Assembly: GCF_000230835.1 (NCBI RefSeq) | Contig: NZ_CM001240.1 | Span: 2,550,501-2,614,500, forward strand | DNA from: Clostridium sp. DL-VIII | GTDB lineage: Bacteria; Bacillota; Clostridia; Clostridiales; Clostridiaceae | DNA length: 64,000 bases | Direction of reading: 5' to 3' | Part shown: positions 51,512-59,997 of the stretch, in pieces | How the letters are laid out: each line of letters opens with the position of its first letter | How positions within the stretch are numbered: the first letter of the stretch is position 1 | Program-made: the position numbers and the translations under genes | Notes under the pieces: generated by a model | The model's database searches: none | What the model was told of the DNA's origin: nothing | The model's input: only the letters and a program-made list of their open reading frames with translations

Positions 51512-52219
51512 TTAAAATAATGCAGGTATATTTGTATTTAGTATATAAATAAACTTTTTATTTAATAAAGGTTCTGTCAATACATTATCACAAGTGAATT
51601 TAAGTCTATCTAAATTCATTGAAATTTCTTCTTCTATGAACTCAGTACAATCAGACCAGCCAATAGAGTTTTTTATGAAATCAAAAACATGTGATGGCGA
51701 ATTAAATATTTTTAGAAATATCTTTTTATTATAGTCTTTGTCCCATTCATTATTAAATTTTTCACAAAAAGATTTTAAAGCCATATCTAACATTGAGTTA
51801 TCAAATAACCATAAATTATTTAGAAAATAATAAGAATTATTCATAGAATTAACTGAATTTAAATTAATATCTTTAGTGGAGTCGATTACTTCACTAACAA
51901 CTACTGGATATGATGCTAATGGAATATAAAAATCATGACAATTACGATCAAACCAGGTAAAAAAAGCTGTAGGAAGAAAAACATTTTCTAAAAAACCCAA
52001 AAGTTTATAAATGGATGGATAGACTACAAAACCATAGTGAAAGATGTTTTTTTCATTATCAAGTATTCCAGTATATATTATTCTAGAGTCTTGAGTTATA
52101 TTTTGATTTTCAAAGTAACCTTCCCATAAATTAGCATTATTAATAATCTTATGTTCCCAAAAATAATGATGTTTATATGGACTTTTACAAATAATTTTTA
52201 ATTTTGTATTACTTTTCAA
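51512..52219 (-). CDS. Hypothetical protein
   Basis: 235 aa, soluble. Motif-poor: KHHYFWEHKIINNANLWEGY, DSRIIYTGILDNEKNIFHYG, ENVFLPTAFFTWFDRNCHDF, ending LNTNIPALF. TTG start at 52219 follows GAGGTAA at about 9 nt; no ATG is better placed. I do not recognise a family. It lies alone between the S4 paralog and the long HD-GYP leader and shares their strand. Confidence 0.55.
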   Translation of the reverse strand: MKSNTKLKIICKSPYKHHYFWEHKIINNANLWEGYFENQNITQDSRIIYTGILDNEKNIFHYGFVVYPSIYKLLGFLENVFLPTAFFTWFDRNCHDFYIPLASYPVVVSEVIDSTKDINLNSVNSMNNSYYFLNNLWLFDNSMLDMALKSFCEKFNNEWDKDYNKKIFLKIFNSPSHVFDFIKNSIGWSDCTEFIEEEISMNLDRLKFTCDNVLTEPLLNKKFIYILNTNIPALF

Positions 52220-52364
52220 TTTGCATTACCTCATTTCAAATTTTAAATTTTTATATAAAAATAAATCAAATGTGAATTGCATACTTCTTAATTCTACTTA
52301 AATATAATGACAACTAAATATTTGCAAATCAAATACTTAGCTGTCTTTAGCTTAAATTAAATTT

Positions 52365-52964
52365 TTAACTTAATTTTGAATAAAATTCAACAATTAATGA
52401 ATCATTAACTTCAATGGGAACTTCATTTCTAAGAGGATATCTTAGAAGAGTACCCGAAAATTCATTTGCATTTTTATCTAAATATGGATAAGTATTAATA
52501 ATATTAGATAAAAAATTATTTTTAAAAGTTTCATTTCTTTGGGATTTTTCTCTTAAAGTAATTAAATCTCCTATGCTGACACTAAATGATGGAATATTTA
52601 CTTTGTTTCCATTTACTAAGAAATGGCCATGTACTACCATTTGACGTGCGCCAGCTATTGAATTTGCAAATCCTAATCTGTAAACAATATTATCAAGTCT
52701 GCATTCTAATCTTTTAATTAAAGAATATCCAGTTTGTTCTTTATCTTTTAGAGCTTTTTTTACATAATTAGAGAACTGTTTTTCCATGACACCATAATAT
52801 GCTCGTAATCTTTGCTTTTCTAACAACTGAGTTCCATAAGCAGAAAGTTTTTTCGCATTTCTAGCACTACCATTATTAGCTCTTTTCATTGCATTAGGAT
52901 GACCAATTACATTTAATCCTAATCTTCTACATAATTTAAATCTTGGTGTTCTCATTTTTGCCAT
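52365..52964 (-). CDS. 30S ribosomal protein S4 paralog lacking the zinc finger
   Basis: 199 aa. S4 fold with the RNA-binding S4 domain [40 protein letters not shown], and C-terminal [19 protein letters not shown]. The N-terminus ([20 protein letters not shown]) has a single Cys where classical S4 has four zinc-binding cysteines, so this is the cysteine-free type that many Firmicutes keep as a second copy (rpsD-like). ATG 52964 follows GGAG; the longer frame to 53063 has no site. A Fur-like box in its promoter suggests metal-dependent expression. Confidence 0.88.
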   Translation of the reverse strand: MAKMRTPRFKLCRRLGLNVIGHPNAMKRANNGSARNAKKLSAYGTQLLEKQRLRAYYGVMEKQFSNYVKKALKDKEQTGYSLIKRLECRLDNIVYRLGFANSIAGARQMVVHGHFLVNGNKVNIPSFSVSIGDLITLREKSQRNETFKNNFLSNIINTYPYLDKNANEFSGTLLRYPLRNEVPIEVNDSLIVEFYSKLS

Positions 52965-53018
52965 AATAATTATCATCTCCATACAGAAATTTGCCGCGAT
53001 AAAATTAAGCCTAAAAAT

Positions 53019-53062
53019 AATATAGCACAAGATAAAAACAATGTAAATGAAATTCATTATCA
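53019..53062 (-). promoter_or_regulatory. S4 paralog promoter with Fur-like box
   Basis: On the minus strand TTTACA (53047-53042) and TATATT (53024-53019) are 17 bp apart. TGATAATGAATTTCA (53062-53048) abuts and overlaps the -35, resembling the Fur/Zur 7-1-7 core TGATAATNATTATCA. Confidence 0.55.
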
Positions 53063-53243
53063 ATTATTTCTTTGAGAAGAAATCAGTATTTTAACTATGG
53101 AAAAGCAATTATTATTATAGCTTACCGCTTTGCAACAATACAAAATGAAAATTAAATTTTAGTCCTTGATGATGGAAACTTGACTCCTTGCCTCACAAAT
53201 AATAGGAAATTAGTAACGGAAAAGTAAAATTAAATACATAATT

Positions 53244-53630
53244 TTAAGATGATTTAATATTAAGAGTATTTTTATTAACATATTTTTTTATAGCTTTAAA
53301 GCTTTCATTGCTTATAACATGTTCAATTCTGCAGGCATCTTCAGCAGCAGTTTTAGGATCTACGCCGAGAGCTTCTAACCATTGAGAAAGAAAAGTATGT
53401 TTCTCGTAAACCATACTTGCTATTTTTTTGCCTGTATCAGTAAGGTGAATATATCCTTCATTTGTCATGGTTATGTATTCTTTTTCGCGAAGATTTCTCA
53501 TAGCAACACTTACACTAGGTTTTTTAAAATTAAGCTCAGTAGCCACATCAATAGAACGAACTACAGGCAGAGTTTGGCTTAATATTAAAATGGTTTCTAA
53601 ATAATTTTCAACTGATTCATTTGTATTCAT
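53244..53630 (-). CDS. DtxR/MntR-family metal-dependent regulator
   Basis: 128 aa. Helix-turn-helix with ESVENYLETILILSQTLPVV, VRSIDVATELNFKKPSVSVA and metal-binding region of the MntR type (EKHTFLSQWLEALGVDPKTA, AEDACRIEHVISNES). There is no SH3 domain, as in MntR. The sequence binds a divalent metal (Fe or Mn) through His and Glu residues in the second helical bundle. Two identical palindromes at 53904-53920 and 54046-54062 upstream of the DUF2325 gene are candidate operators. Confidence 0.87.
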   Translation of the reverse strand: MNTNESVENYLETILILSQTLPVVRSIDVATELNFKKPSVSVAMRNLREKEYITMTNEGYIHLTDTGKKIASMVYEKHTFLSQWLEALGVDPKTAAEDACRIEHVISNESFKAIKKYVNKNTLNIKSS

Positions 53631-53728
53631 GTAAAAACCTTCTTTATTGCATATTTAATTTGATTAAAATTTGTTTGTTAATTAAATAAGTATATCATAA
53701 ATTTATATATAACATCAAATTTAGAATA

Positions 53729-53899
53729 ATGAATCATAATGCATTGGAATATAGGATTTATTCTTTAGAATGGGATGAATTTATATTACATTTATTCCAT
53801 AATGAGCATCAAACAAATAATAGTTTTAGCTTAATAATATAATTTGGAAAAGGTGCAATTGAAGCTTATAGACAACTTGTAAAAAATATATTAAAATAG
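53729..53899 (+). pseudogene. Short gene with in-frame stop, unknown
   Basis: A 56-codon reading is interrupted by one TAA: MNHNALEYRIYSLEWDEFIL, LHLFHNEHQTNN, then after the stop FGKGAIEAYRQLVKNILK. It has no clear ribosome binding site and ends 5 bp before the first palindrome. Confidence 0.35.
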
Positions 53900-53903
53900 C
53901 ATT

Positions 53904-54062
53904 AGTTAGTCAAAACTAACCGATATTATTTTAATATACAAATTATGTTGAAAGAATATCTTAGTAATAATATTGTTAGAGTTATTTATGACTAATTTTA
54001 TATGAATAATAATAAAAATAATGGGAATATATAAATTTATGAATGAGTTAGTCAAAACTAAC
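53904..54062. promoter_or_regulatory. Two identical 17-bp palindromic sites
   Basis: AGTTAGTCAAAACTAAC occurs at 53904-53920 and again at 54046-54062; the core GTTAGT and ACTAAC are perfectly inverted around CAAA. They lie between a DtxR-family gene and a DUF2325 gene, and resemble DtxR/IdeR-type half-sites (TTAG-type). Confidence 0.65.
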
Positions 54063-54126
54063 TTGTGCGATTTGCTTTAAAAATAAAAAATATCTAAAAA
54101 CATATTGTATGAGAGGAGGAAAAAAA

Positions 54127-54417
54127 ATGAGTATTGTAATAATTGGTGGGCATGATCGAATGGTATGTGAATACAAAAGAATATGCAAAGATTACAATTG
54201 TAAGGCAAAAGTATTTACTCAAATGCCTAATAATTTAAAAAAGCAAATTGGAAGACCTGATTTGTTGGTAGTATTTACGAATACTATATCACATAAGATG
54301 ATACAGTGTGCTTTATCCAAGAAAAATGTAAACGAAGCTGAACTAATAAGATGTCATACTAGCAGTGGAAATGCATTAAAAAAAATATTAGACTGTAAAT
54401 GCTGTAAAGAGCATTAA
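54127..54417 (+). CDS. DUF2325 protein
   Basis: 96 aa. SIVIIGGHDRMVCEYKRICK, CKAKVFTQMPNNLKKQIGRP, DLLVVFTNTISHKMIQCALS and IRCHTSSGNALKKILD match DUF2325, small proteins found near metal-uptake genes in clostridia. Cysteines cluster at the C-terminus (CKCCKEH). ATG 54127 follows AGAGGAGG. The palindromes upstream suggest control by the DtxR-family protein. Confidence 0.8.
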   Translation: MSIVIIGGHDRMVCEYKRICKDYNCKAKVFTQMPNNLKKQIGRPDLLVVFTNTISHKMIQCALSKKNVNEAELIRCHTSSGNALKKILDCKCCKEH

Positions 54418-55078
54418 TAATACTAACCAAAGTAACTTTATAGCCCAAGTCTATCTAAACCAAGTAATATGACGATTCACCAAAATTAATGGTGCCGCTG
54501 GCCGGATTCATAAGGAGCTTGTTCACTAATATTCAGTAATGCTTAAAAAGCGCATGGTTATGCCGTTTTATATGTAGACAAGTAGTTTCGATTTTTAGTG
54601 GTTTTTCGTGCCGTAGTGGGAAAAATAGTGGGAAAATTATCGTTTGTAGTTAAGTGATATCAATGATTGAAAGAAATTAAAAAAATAAAATCAGATTTAT
54701 TATAAAATAATAAGATATTGAATCAAGAAGGTATACCATTTTAGTGGTCAAGATAAAGTTCAAGATGATGGTCAAGATGGTGGTCAAGTTGAAAACACGA
54801 ATGAAACAATTAAATTTTGAGTAGTAAGAAGAGTAAGAGAAGAAATTCAAAGATTATGTTAGATAAAAAAATATGATTACTCTAGAAAAAATCTTAAAGT
54901 TATTATTAGAAAATGACAAAGCAAAGATGAATTTTCTAGATAAACATAATAGTAAAAATATTTGTTTGAAAATAGAAGGGAATATAGATCAATCTTGTGA
55001 ATGCAATAGATAAAACTGTTTATATTAATAATTTCTTAGGCTATAATATAATAAAGATTTATTTTTAGAGGAATTTCA
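54418..55078 (+). other. Mobile-element debris
   Basis: No intact gene. A GC-richer patch (about 54480-54640) contains tandem TAGTGGGAAAA words (near 54614 and 54626) as seen beside tyrosine-recombinase elements. Shorter readings toward 55000 resemble broken coding sequence, but I cannot name them. Confidence 0.45.
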
Positions 55079-55261
55079 ATGGAAAATATAAATGAGAAAA
55101 ATAATAATTTATATGAACAGTTTTTAAAATACTCATATGCCGATTTAAAAGAATTGTTTAAAAAAGCAAAGACAAAAGAGTAACAGGACTTTTATATTTC
55201 TTTATCTGATTTGGTGTTGCAAAGGGAACAAGAAAGAGTACTAGGTAAAAATAATATTTAG
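55079..55261 (+). pseudogene. Small ORF interrupted by a TAA
   Basis: ATG follows AGAGGAA. Codons 1-34 (MENINEKNNNLYEQFLKYSY, ADLKELFKKAKTKE) end at TAA 55181, and the same frame continues QDFYISLSDLVLQREQERVL to 55261. The 60-residue product would be charged and helical. It may be an antitoxin-size gene lost by a nonsense change, or simply a 34-aa peptide. Confidence 0.4.
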
Positions 55262-55336
55262 AATAAAACTGTGATATATAAAAAACATCAAAAACAAATA
55301 TTATTTATATTAAAGTAAAAATGGTGGTGTGAATAA

Positions 55337-55573
55337 ATGTTTAGTGGAAGAGATATTACAGATGAACAATTGTATTTTGCAATATATTGCATAACTGCCT
55401 TAAGCCGAAATTTAAATATGGATCCCAGTGATGTGTATAAACTTATTTCTGAAAAAACCAATATATTGGATGATTATATAATTAAATATTATGATACATT
55501 GCATACTCAAGGTGAAGATTATATAGTTAGTGAAATTGTTCAATTATTAAAAGGTGAGGAGTTAGAAATATGA
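55337..55573 (+). CDS. DUF3791-family protein, cassette 1
   Basis: 78 aa. [20 protein letters not shown] and [20 protein letters not shown] show the DUF3791 pattern (alpha-helical, D..YDTLHTQ motif). The ATG is preceded by GGTGGTG. It overlaps the next gene by 4 bp, meaning translational coupling. DUF3791 genes regularly stand beside DUF3990 genes and are the possible antitoxin or partner. Confidence 0.75.
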   Translation: MFSGRDITDEQLYFAIYCITALSRNLNMDPSDVYKLISEKTNILDDYIIKYYDTLHTQGEDYIVSEIVQLLKGEELEI

Positions 55574-56067
55574 TAGTTTATCATGGATCTAATATTGATA
55601 TAAAGGAACCTAAAATAATACAATCTAACAGGGCGCTAGACTTTGGATTTGGGTTTTATACAACTACATTTAAAGAGCAAGCAGAAAAGTGGGCCATTAG
55701 AAAATGTACTAATTTTAAAGGTGAAATTGAGGAAAAGCCAACTGTATCAATATATGAATTAGATTTAGAATTGGCGAAAAAGGATTATAAAGTACATGAG
55801 TATGAAGGTGTTACAAATGAGTGGCTGAAGTTTATATTGATGAACAGAAAGGATATAAACTCAAAATCTCCGTATGATATAACTATTGGAGAGGTAGCTG
55901 ATGATCAAGTATTTGCTACAATAAATCTTCTTTCAAGAGGATGGATAGATATTAGTGCTGCAACTCAAAGATTAAAATTTAAATTACCTAATAATCAGGT
56001 GTGTATTAACAATCAAGAAGTTATTGAACAATGTTTAAAATATATTGGTATGGAGGTAGTAAAATAA
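55570..56067 (+). CDS. DUF3990 protein (ADP-ribosyltransferase-like fold), cassette 1
   Basis: 165 aa. N-terminal [13 protein letters not shown] (His-Gly-Ser like the first motif of H-Y-E ADP-ribosyltransferases), [18 protein letters not shown] (the Tyr motif), then [20 protein letters not shown] and late [10 protein letters not shown]. This is the DUF3990 layout, a family placed in the ADP-ribosylation clan. It starts inside the DUF3791 stop (ATGA). Its substrate is unknown; a toxin, modification enzyme or NAD-dependent effector is possible. Length agrees with a complete member. Confidence 0.8.
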   Translation: MIVYHGSNIDIKEPKIIQSNRALDFGFGFYTTTFKEQAEKWAIRKCTNFKGEIEEKPTVSIYELDLELAKKDYKVHEYEGVTNEWLKFILMNRKDINSKSPYDITIGEVADDQVFATINLLSRGWIDISAATQRLKFKLPNNQVCINNQEVIEQCLKYIGMEVVK

Positions 56068-56068
56068 G

Positions 56069-56269
56069 ATGAAAATGAATGAATATGATGAAATTATGGT
56101 TATGCTTGTAGATGATATTATTGAAAATATAAGCAACCTAAAATCTATAAGTAAGTATGAATCAATGAAATTATTTTACACATCGCCTATATGTAAAATG
56201 CTTTATCAAAAAAATACAGGGTTGTATACGCAAAGTGCTGCAAGTATAGCGTATAGATGTATTAATTAA
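56069..56269 (+). CDS. Third gene of the DUF3791/DUF3990 cassette
   Basis: 66 aa. MKLFYTSPICKMLYQKNTGL, YTQSAASIAYRC follows an acidic helical N-terminus. This LYTSP...LY pattern recurs beside DUF3990 genes and may be a second partner subunit. It begins 1 bp after the DUF3990 stop. Ribosome binding site GGAGG lies in the upstream gene. Confidence 0.6.
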   Translation: MKMNEYDEIMVMLVDDIIENISNLKSISKYESMKLFYTSPICKMLYQKNTGLYTQSAASIAYRCIN

Positions 56270-56330
56270 GGGAAAATAAGGATGATATTATTTAATTGTT
56301 AGAATCAATTCATTATGGAAGGAGAAACAG

Positions 56331-56555
56331 ATGAATAGTACTGAAAATGATAAGAATTTATTAATAATAGAGGCTGTTGAAGGTTTTGCATTTAATCATA
56401 ATATAAGTAGTATCAATGCATTTAAAATATTTGAAAAATACGATTTATTTAAATTAATCCGCTCCCAATATGATGTTTTACATACTCAGAGCCTGGAAGA
56501 AAGTATTGAGTTTATTGAAGATGTGGTTAGGAGAAAAGAATATGTTAAGCAATAA
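56331..56555 (+). CDS. DUF3791-family protein, cassette 2
   Basis: 74 aa, same family as the protein at 55337-55573: ISSINAFKIFEKYDLFKLIR, SQYDVLHTQSLEESIEFIED. AAGGAG precedes the ATG. It overlaps the truncated DUF3990 by 14 bp, reproducing the gene order of cassette 1. Confidence 0.7.
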   Translation: MNSTENDKNLLIIEAVEGFAFNHNISSINAFKIFEKYDLFKLIRSQYDVLHTQSLEESIEFIEDVVRRKEYVKQ

Positions 56556-56748
56556 TGAACTAATGCTATTTCATGGAACTAATCAGCTATTTTACGAGGT
56601 GGATTTAGAAAAATCTAAGAATAAGCGTGATTTTGGAAAAGGATTCTATACTACTACATTGGAATTACAAAATACTGAATCTGTTTTATGGGCTGAAAGT
56701 TCTGAATTCATAGTTGATGAATTGTTTAGAGAATGGGAAAATAAATAA
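56542..56748 (+). CDS. Truncated DUF3990 protein, cassette 2
   Basis: 68 aa. It keeps the start LMLFHGTNQLFYEVDLEKSK and the Tyr motif DFGKGFYTTTLELQN, then jumps to TESVLWAESSEFIVDELFRE and stops, missing the middle of the family. A deletion of about 90 codons inside the gene is likely. Probably inactive. TTAGGAG lies 8 nt before the ATG. Confidence 0.65.
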   Translation: MLSNNELMLFHGTNQLFYEVDLEKSKNKRDFGKGFYTTTLELQNTESVLWAESSEFIVDELFREWENK

Positions 56749-56762
56749 TTATATAATCCTAA

Positions 56763-56788
56763 ATTAGGCTAGTTATTTCTAGCCTAAT
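56763..56788. terminator. Terminator hairpin
   Basis: ATTAGGCTAG and CTAGCCTAAT pair perfectly around TTATTT; no long T-run on the plus strand. Confidence 0.6.
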
Positions 56789-57005
56789 CAAACATACAAT
56801 TAATTTTCTCATATTCCTTCTTATTCTTATCTTTATTAATCTCGGCATAAACAAGCATAGTCATTTTAATATCAGTATGGCCAACCCAATCCATAACAGT
56901 ACGTGGATTTATATCTTTACTTAGGCAGTTGGTTATAAAGATATGTCTTAAACTATGGTAATGTATATCTGTTTTAATTCCTACCTTTTTTAATGTGATT
57001 TTCAA
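56784..57005 (-). pseudogene. C-terminal fragment of a tyrosine recombinase (integrase)
   Basis: The reading HYHSLRHIFITNCLSKDINP, RTVMDWVGHTDIKMTMLVYA contains the HxLRH box, the VGH box and the catalytic Tyr (VYAEIN). The N-terminal DNA-binding and core domains are lost; the sequence upstream is IS66 debris. Confidence 0.8.
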
Positions 57006-57326
57006 GGCCGGATAAATTATCTTTCTTTCCTAAATGAGAAGATGATTTTTTTCTTGTATATGTAATTTCTTCAATGGAAGGATCATCTATTTTAAGATCA
57101 CTGTTTTTTTCGGCATCATTAAAAAGTGAGAGCTGTCTTGAATCAACTTGTTCACTAGATTGTCAAAAATTTTTCTGTTTTTATTAAGAATCTGTCCTTT
57201 AAGAAAAGATAATTGCTTTTTTAAATCATAAATTTCTTTATCTTTTGATTCGATTTCTTTTTCCATTTTAGAAATCAATAATTATGTTTTTTCATCAAGC
57301 TGATTTTCTAAATCTAAAATATCCAT
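57006..57326 (-). pseudogene. IS66 transposase (TnpC) N-terminal remnant
   Basis: Readings EIYDLKKQLSFLKGQILNKN and FNDAEKNSDLKIDDPSIEE, then ITYTRKKSSSHLGKK match the start of IS66 TnpC, split by stops and frameshifts. The catalytic part is missing. Confidence 0.7.
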
Positions 57327-57332
57327 TCATAT

Positions 57333-57612
57333 ACCTCACAACAAATATAGGCATATTTAAGCGCTTCATCTAGAGTCAGTGGCCATTTTAATTTATTATT
57401 TTCAAGTCGGAAATAGTACAACCAGAATCCTTCATCAAAGTGAAGTATTTTAATTCTATTAATTTGCCTATTACAGAAGACAAACAAAGCTTTTTCAAAC
57501 GGATCCAGCTTTAGCTGTGTTTGGACAATTACACTAGTCCATCAATGCTTTTTCTTAAATCTGTTATTCCACACGCAAGATAAACTGTATTAATTTTGTT
57601 AAGATTAAACAT
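57333..57612 (-). pseudogene. IS66 Orf2 (TnpB) remnant
   Basis: Starts FNLNKINTVYLACGITDLRK, SIDGLV, the standard IS66 TnpB N-terminus, and then breaks down with stops while later pieces (KYFTLMKDSG) remain in shifted frames. It overlaps the TnpA stop. Confidence 0.75.
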
Positions 57613-57925
57613 TTGTAATAAGATCCTTAAGTAAGGTGCTTAAAGCTGCCATTTCATTGGCCGGTACATATATTTTAGCATTTCCTATTTCTATTCTTAT
57701 ATTGGGTCTATCAGTTGGAACTACAGTGATTTCAGTTTTTACTCTTTCTTCACTAATGGAAATTGCATGAAACTTTATATTATCTTCTTTTTCAAATTTC
57801 TTTCTATAATAATAAAGCTGACCTTTAAAAATGTGATTTATGTTGCAAAAGCTTACCAACGTTCCTTCGTAAGAAGAAAAAGCTGCAATCATTTCTCTCC
57901 AATTTATATTTTCATTATTATTCAT
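57605..57925 (-). CDS. tnpA: IS66-type accessory protein TnpA
   Basis: 106 aa, open and with AAGGAGG before the ATG. INWREMIAAFSSYEGTLVSF, CNINHIFKGQLYYYRKKFEK is the IS66 TnpA helix-turn-helix; the C-terminal RPNIRIEIGNAKIYVPA fits. It is the only intact ORF of the decayed IS66 element that spans about 57006-58020. On its own it should be non-functional for transposition. Confidence 0.8.
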   Translation of the reverse strand: MNNNENINWREMIAAFSSYEGTLVSFCNINHIFKGQLYYYRKKFEKEDNIKFHAISISEERVKTEITVVPTDRPNIRIEIGNAKIYVPANEMAALSTLLKDLITNV

Positions 57926-58224
57926 ATAGGTAACCCTCCTTGTTAAAACTACTATGTTAATTTTAGCAATGGAGACTCATATTTATCTATACGTTAATTT
58001 TTTTACGCTTACGCAAAAGCAACGCAAATTTCACAGTTTGATTTGATATTAGAAAAAGAAAGCAATTGGATGATTGTTGGATGACATCCTTTAGAATTAG
58101 AATGTACGAAAGTATAGATGGAGCTGTCACACTAGCAATTTTTTAAATTGGATAGCCCCAGGCTAAATAGACAATGAAAAAGTATAATGCTTTTTTTAAC
58201 ACTCCATTTTATAGGGCTTTTTTG

Positions 58225-59122
58225 TTATATATGACGTTCATTTAAAAAATGTGATTTTAGAATAGACAGAAAAAAATCCATTGCGGGTGTAATCCATTTA
58301 TTTTTATGTAAAATGCAGTATACTGGAAGTAATTCAGAAACTTGTAAATTGGGAATTTCTTTAAGAATACCATCTTCTAATTCTTTTTCTACAGTAAATG
58401 ATGGTAATAAAGATATTCCAAGATTACTTGCAACACTTTTTTTCACTGCTTCTATACTCCAAAATTCAAATGTATTTTCCAAAATTAAGTGATTTTTATT
58501 TAAATAGCTTTCCATGATATCTCGATAAATATTTTTATGATCATTAATAATATAATTAGTAGCACAATGTTTTTTTCTCCTATAGGGTCTAATATAGAGG
58601 AATCAAATGCAGGAGAGGCAATTGCAGTTAATGAGTAATCGCTTAATTTGGCTTTTACTTCAATAGAATCTGGGTATTTTGTATCATAATGAATAGCAAG
58701 ATCAGATTTTCCTGCAGTTATATGGGAAATAATATCTTGGCCATTCAGAGCTTGCAGGTATAATTGTACATGTGGAGCCTGAGCTTTAAAATCCCGTAAT
58801 ATAGGCTGCATTCTATATACAAGAAATGATTCTGGCATAGCAATTGTAAGGTGACCTTTAAGCTCATTTATACTTTTTCCATAGTCTTCAATATAATTTA
58901 TGTCATTAATAATGTTATTGATATATGGAATAATAGCTTTTCCATATTGATTTAATATCTTTTTTCTTCCTATTTTATCAAAAAATGTATGCCAATTTCT
59001 TCCTCTAATTGACGAATATGAAATGTAATAGCAGCTTGAGAATACCCGAGTTTCTCAGAAGCCTTTTGAAAGCTTCCTTCTTCTACAATAGTTTTTAATG
59101 TTATTAAACTTTTTATTTCCAT
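58225..59122 (-). pseudogene. LysR-family regulator with two single-base frameshifts
   Basis: Three frames together give an intact-looking LysR of about 299 aa: MEIKSLITLKTIVEEGSFQK at the start (AGGAGG at 7 nt), then a shift at about 58979-58984 in a 6-base A/T run, GHLTIAMPESFLVYRMQPIL in the middle, a second shift at about 58567-58574 in a 7-base run, and SVASNLGISLLPSFTVEKEL to the end. Each shift is one missing base in a homopolymer. This can be real inactivation or a sequencing error. It is divergent from the D-amino-acid operon, which it would control. Confidence 0.85.
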
Positions 59123-59259
59123 TCTGATGCCTCCTAAGATAATAGTTTAATAATTTTGAACTATTAGTTTAAAATTATTAACTATACGGTACTATTCTAT
59201 TCTGCTATTATACAAATAAGAAGAAGAACTTTCAAGAAAATAAATTAAGTAATAATTTT

Positions 59260-59300
59260 GCAACGGTGCAGATAAAACAATCTGTTCCGTTGCTTTTTTT
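59260..59300 (+). terminator. Terminator between promoter region and racemase gene
   Basis: GCAACGG and CCGTTGC with an inner CAGAT/ATCTG stem, then TTTTTTT. It ends 15 nt before the racemase ATG, so it acts as a leader terminator if transcription begins upstream. Confidence 0.8.
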
Positions 59301-59315
59301 GGAATGGAGGTAAAA

Positions 59316-59972
59316 ATGGAGAGTGATATATTGAAAATTGGTGTTATAGCAGGAACAGATATAGATACACATATGGGAGTAGTTTTTTTAAGAGCTCACG
59401 GGATTGATGCTAGAAGTTATCCGGTAGCTAGAGAGGCACGAGAACAAACAATATTTCAGATGATGCCGCAAAATGAAAAAAAAGAGAGAATAAGAAATTT
59501 GATAAAAGATATTAAGGGGGAAGGAATTTCTAAAATCATGATTAACTGTAATTCCTTAAGTGCTTCTGTGGACATGAACTGTCTATCAAAAGAGGAAGCT
59601 ATTACAATAATAACACCTTTGCACGCATATAAAAAGATAGCTAAGAATAAGAAAGTAATAGGTGTATTGGCAGGAAATAACCAAGCATTGGCAGGGATTG
59701 AAAGAAGCATAATGGAGGAAAATCCAAATTCAGATGTATTTGGCATGGCAATGCTTCCTCTTGTGGTTGATGTAGAAAATAAGTTACTGCCAGAAGAAAT
59801 TATTGAAAAACATAATATTAAAAGTTTACTCGAGTTCTATGAATCTAACGGGGTAGAGAGCTTAGTGTTAGGATGTACACATTTTCCTTATTTTAAGGAA
59901 GCTTTAGAGAAAATAACAGACATATGTGTTATAGACCCTGCCAGCATTGTTTTAGAACTACTTATAAACTAA
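59316..59972 (+). CDS. Aspartate/glutamate racemase family protein
   Basis: 218 aa. N-terminal IGVIAGTDIDTHMGVVFLRA, first catalytic-Cys motif IMINCNSLSASVDM, GVLAGNNQALAGI, second catalytic-Cys motif LVLGCTHFPYFKEALEK. Glutamate-racemase-like sequence, but its place with a D-aminoacylase suggests racemisation of an imported or released D-amino acid. GGAGG lies before ATG 59316. First gene of a five-gene operon. Confidence 0.87.
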   Translation: MESDILKIGVIAGTDIDTHMGVVFLRAHGIDARSYPVAREAREQTIFQMMPQNEKKERIRNLIKDIKGEGISKIMINCNSLSASVDMNCLSKEEAITIITPLHAYKKIAKNKKVIGVLAGNNQALAGIERSIMEENPNSDVFGMAMLPLVVDVENKLLPEEIIEKHNIKSLLEFYESNGVESLVLGCTHFPYFKEALEKITDICVIDPASIVLELLIN

Positions 59973-59997
59973 AAAATATGGAAGAAAGGATATAAAT

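Noticed and set aside
54480..54640. tRNA or tmRNA attachment site beside the mobile debris
   Set aside because: No cloverleaf or CCA end could be read; only direct repeats remain.
56542..56748. Full functional second DUF3990
   Set aside because: The middle of the domain is missing; treated as truncated.
57087..57278. 63-codon coiled-coil protein
   Set aside because: It is part of the IS66 TnpC N-terminus interrupted by frameshifts.
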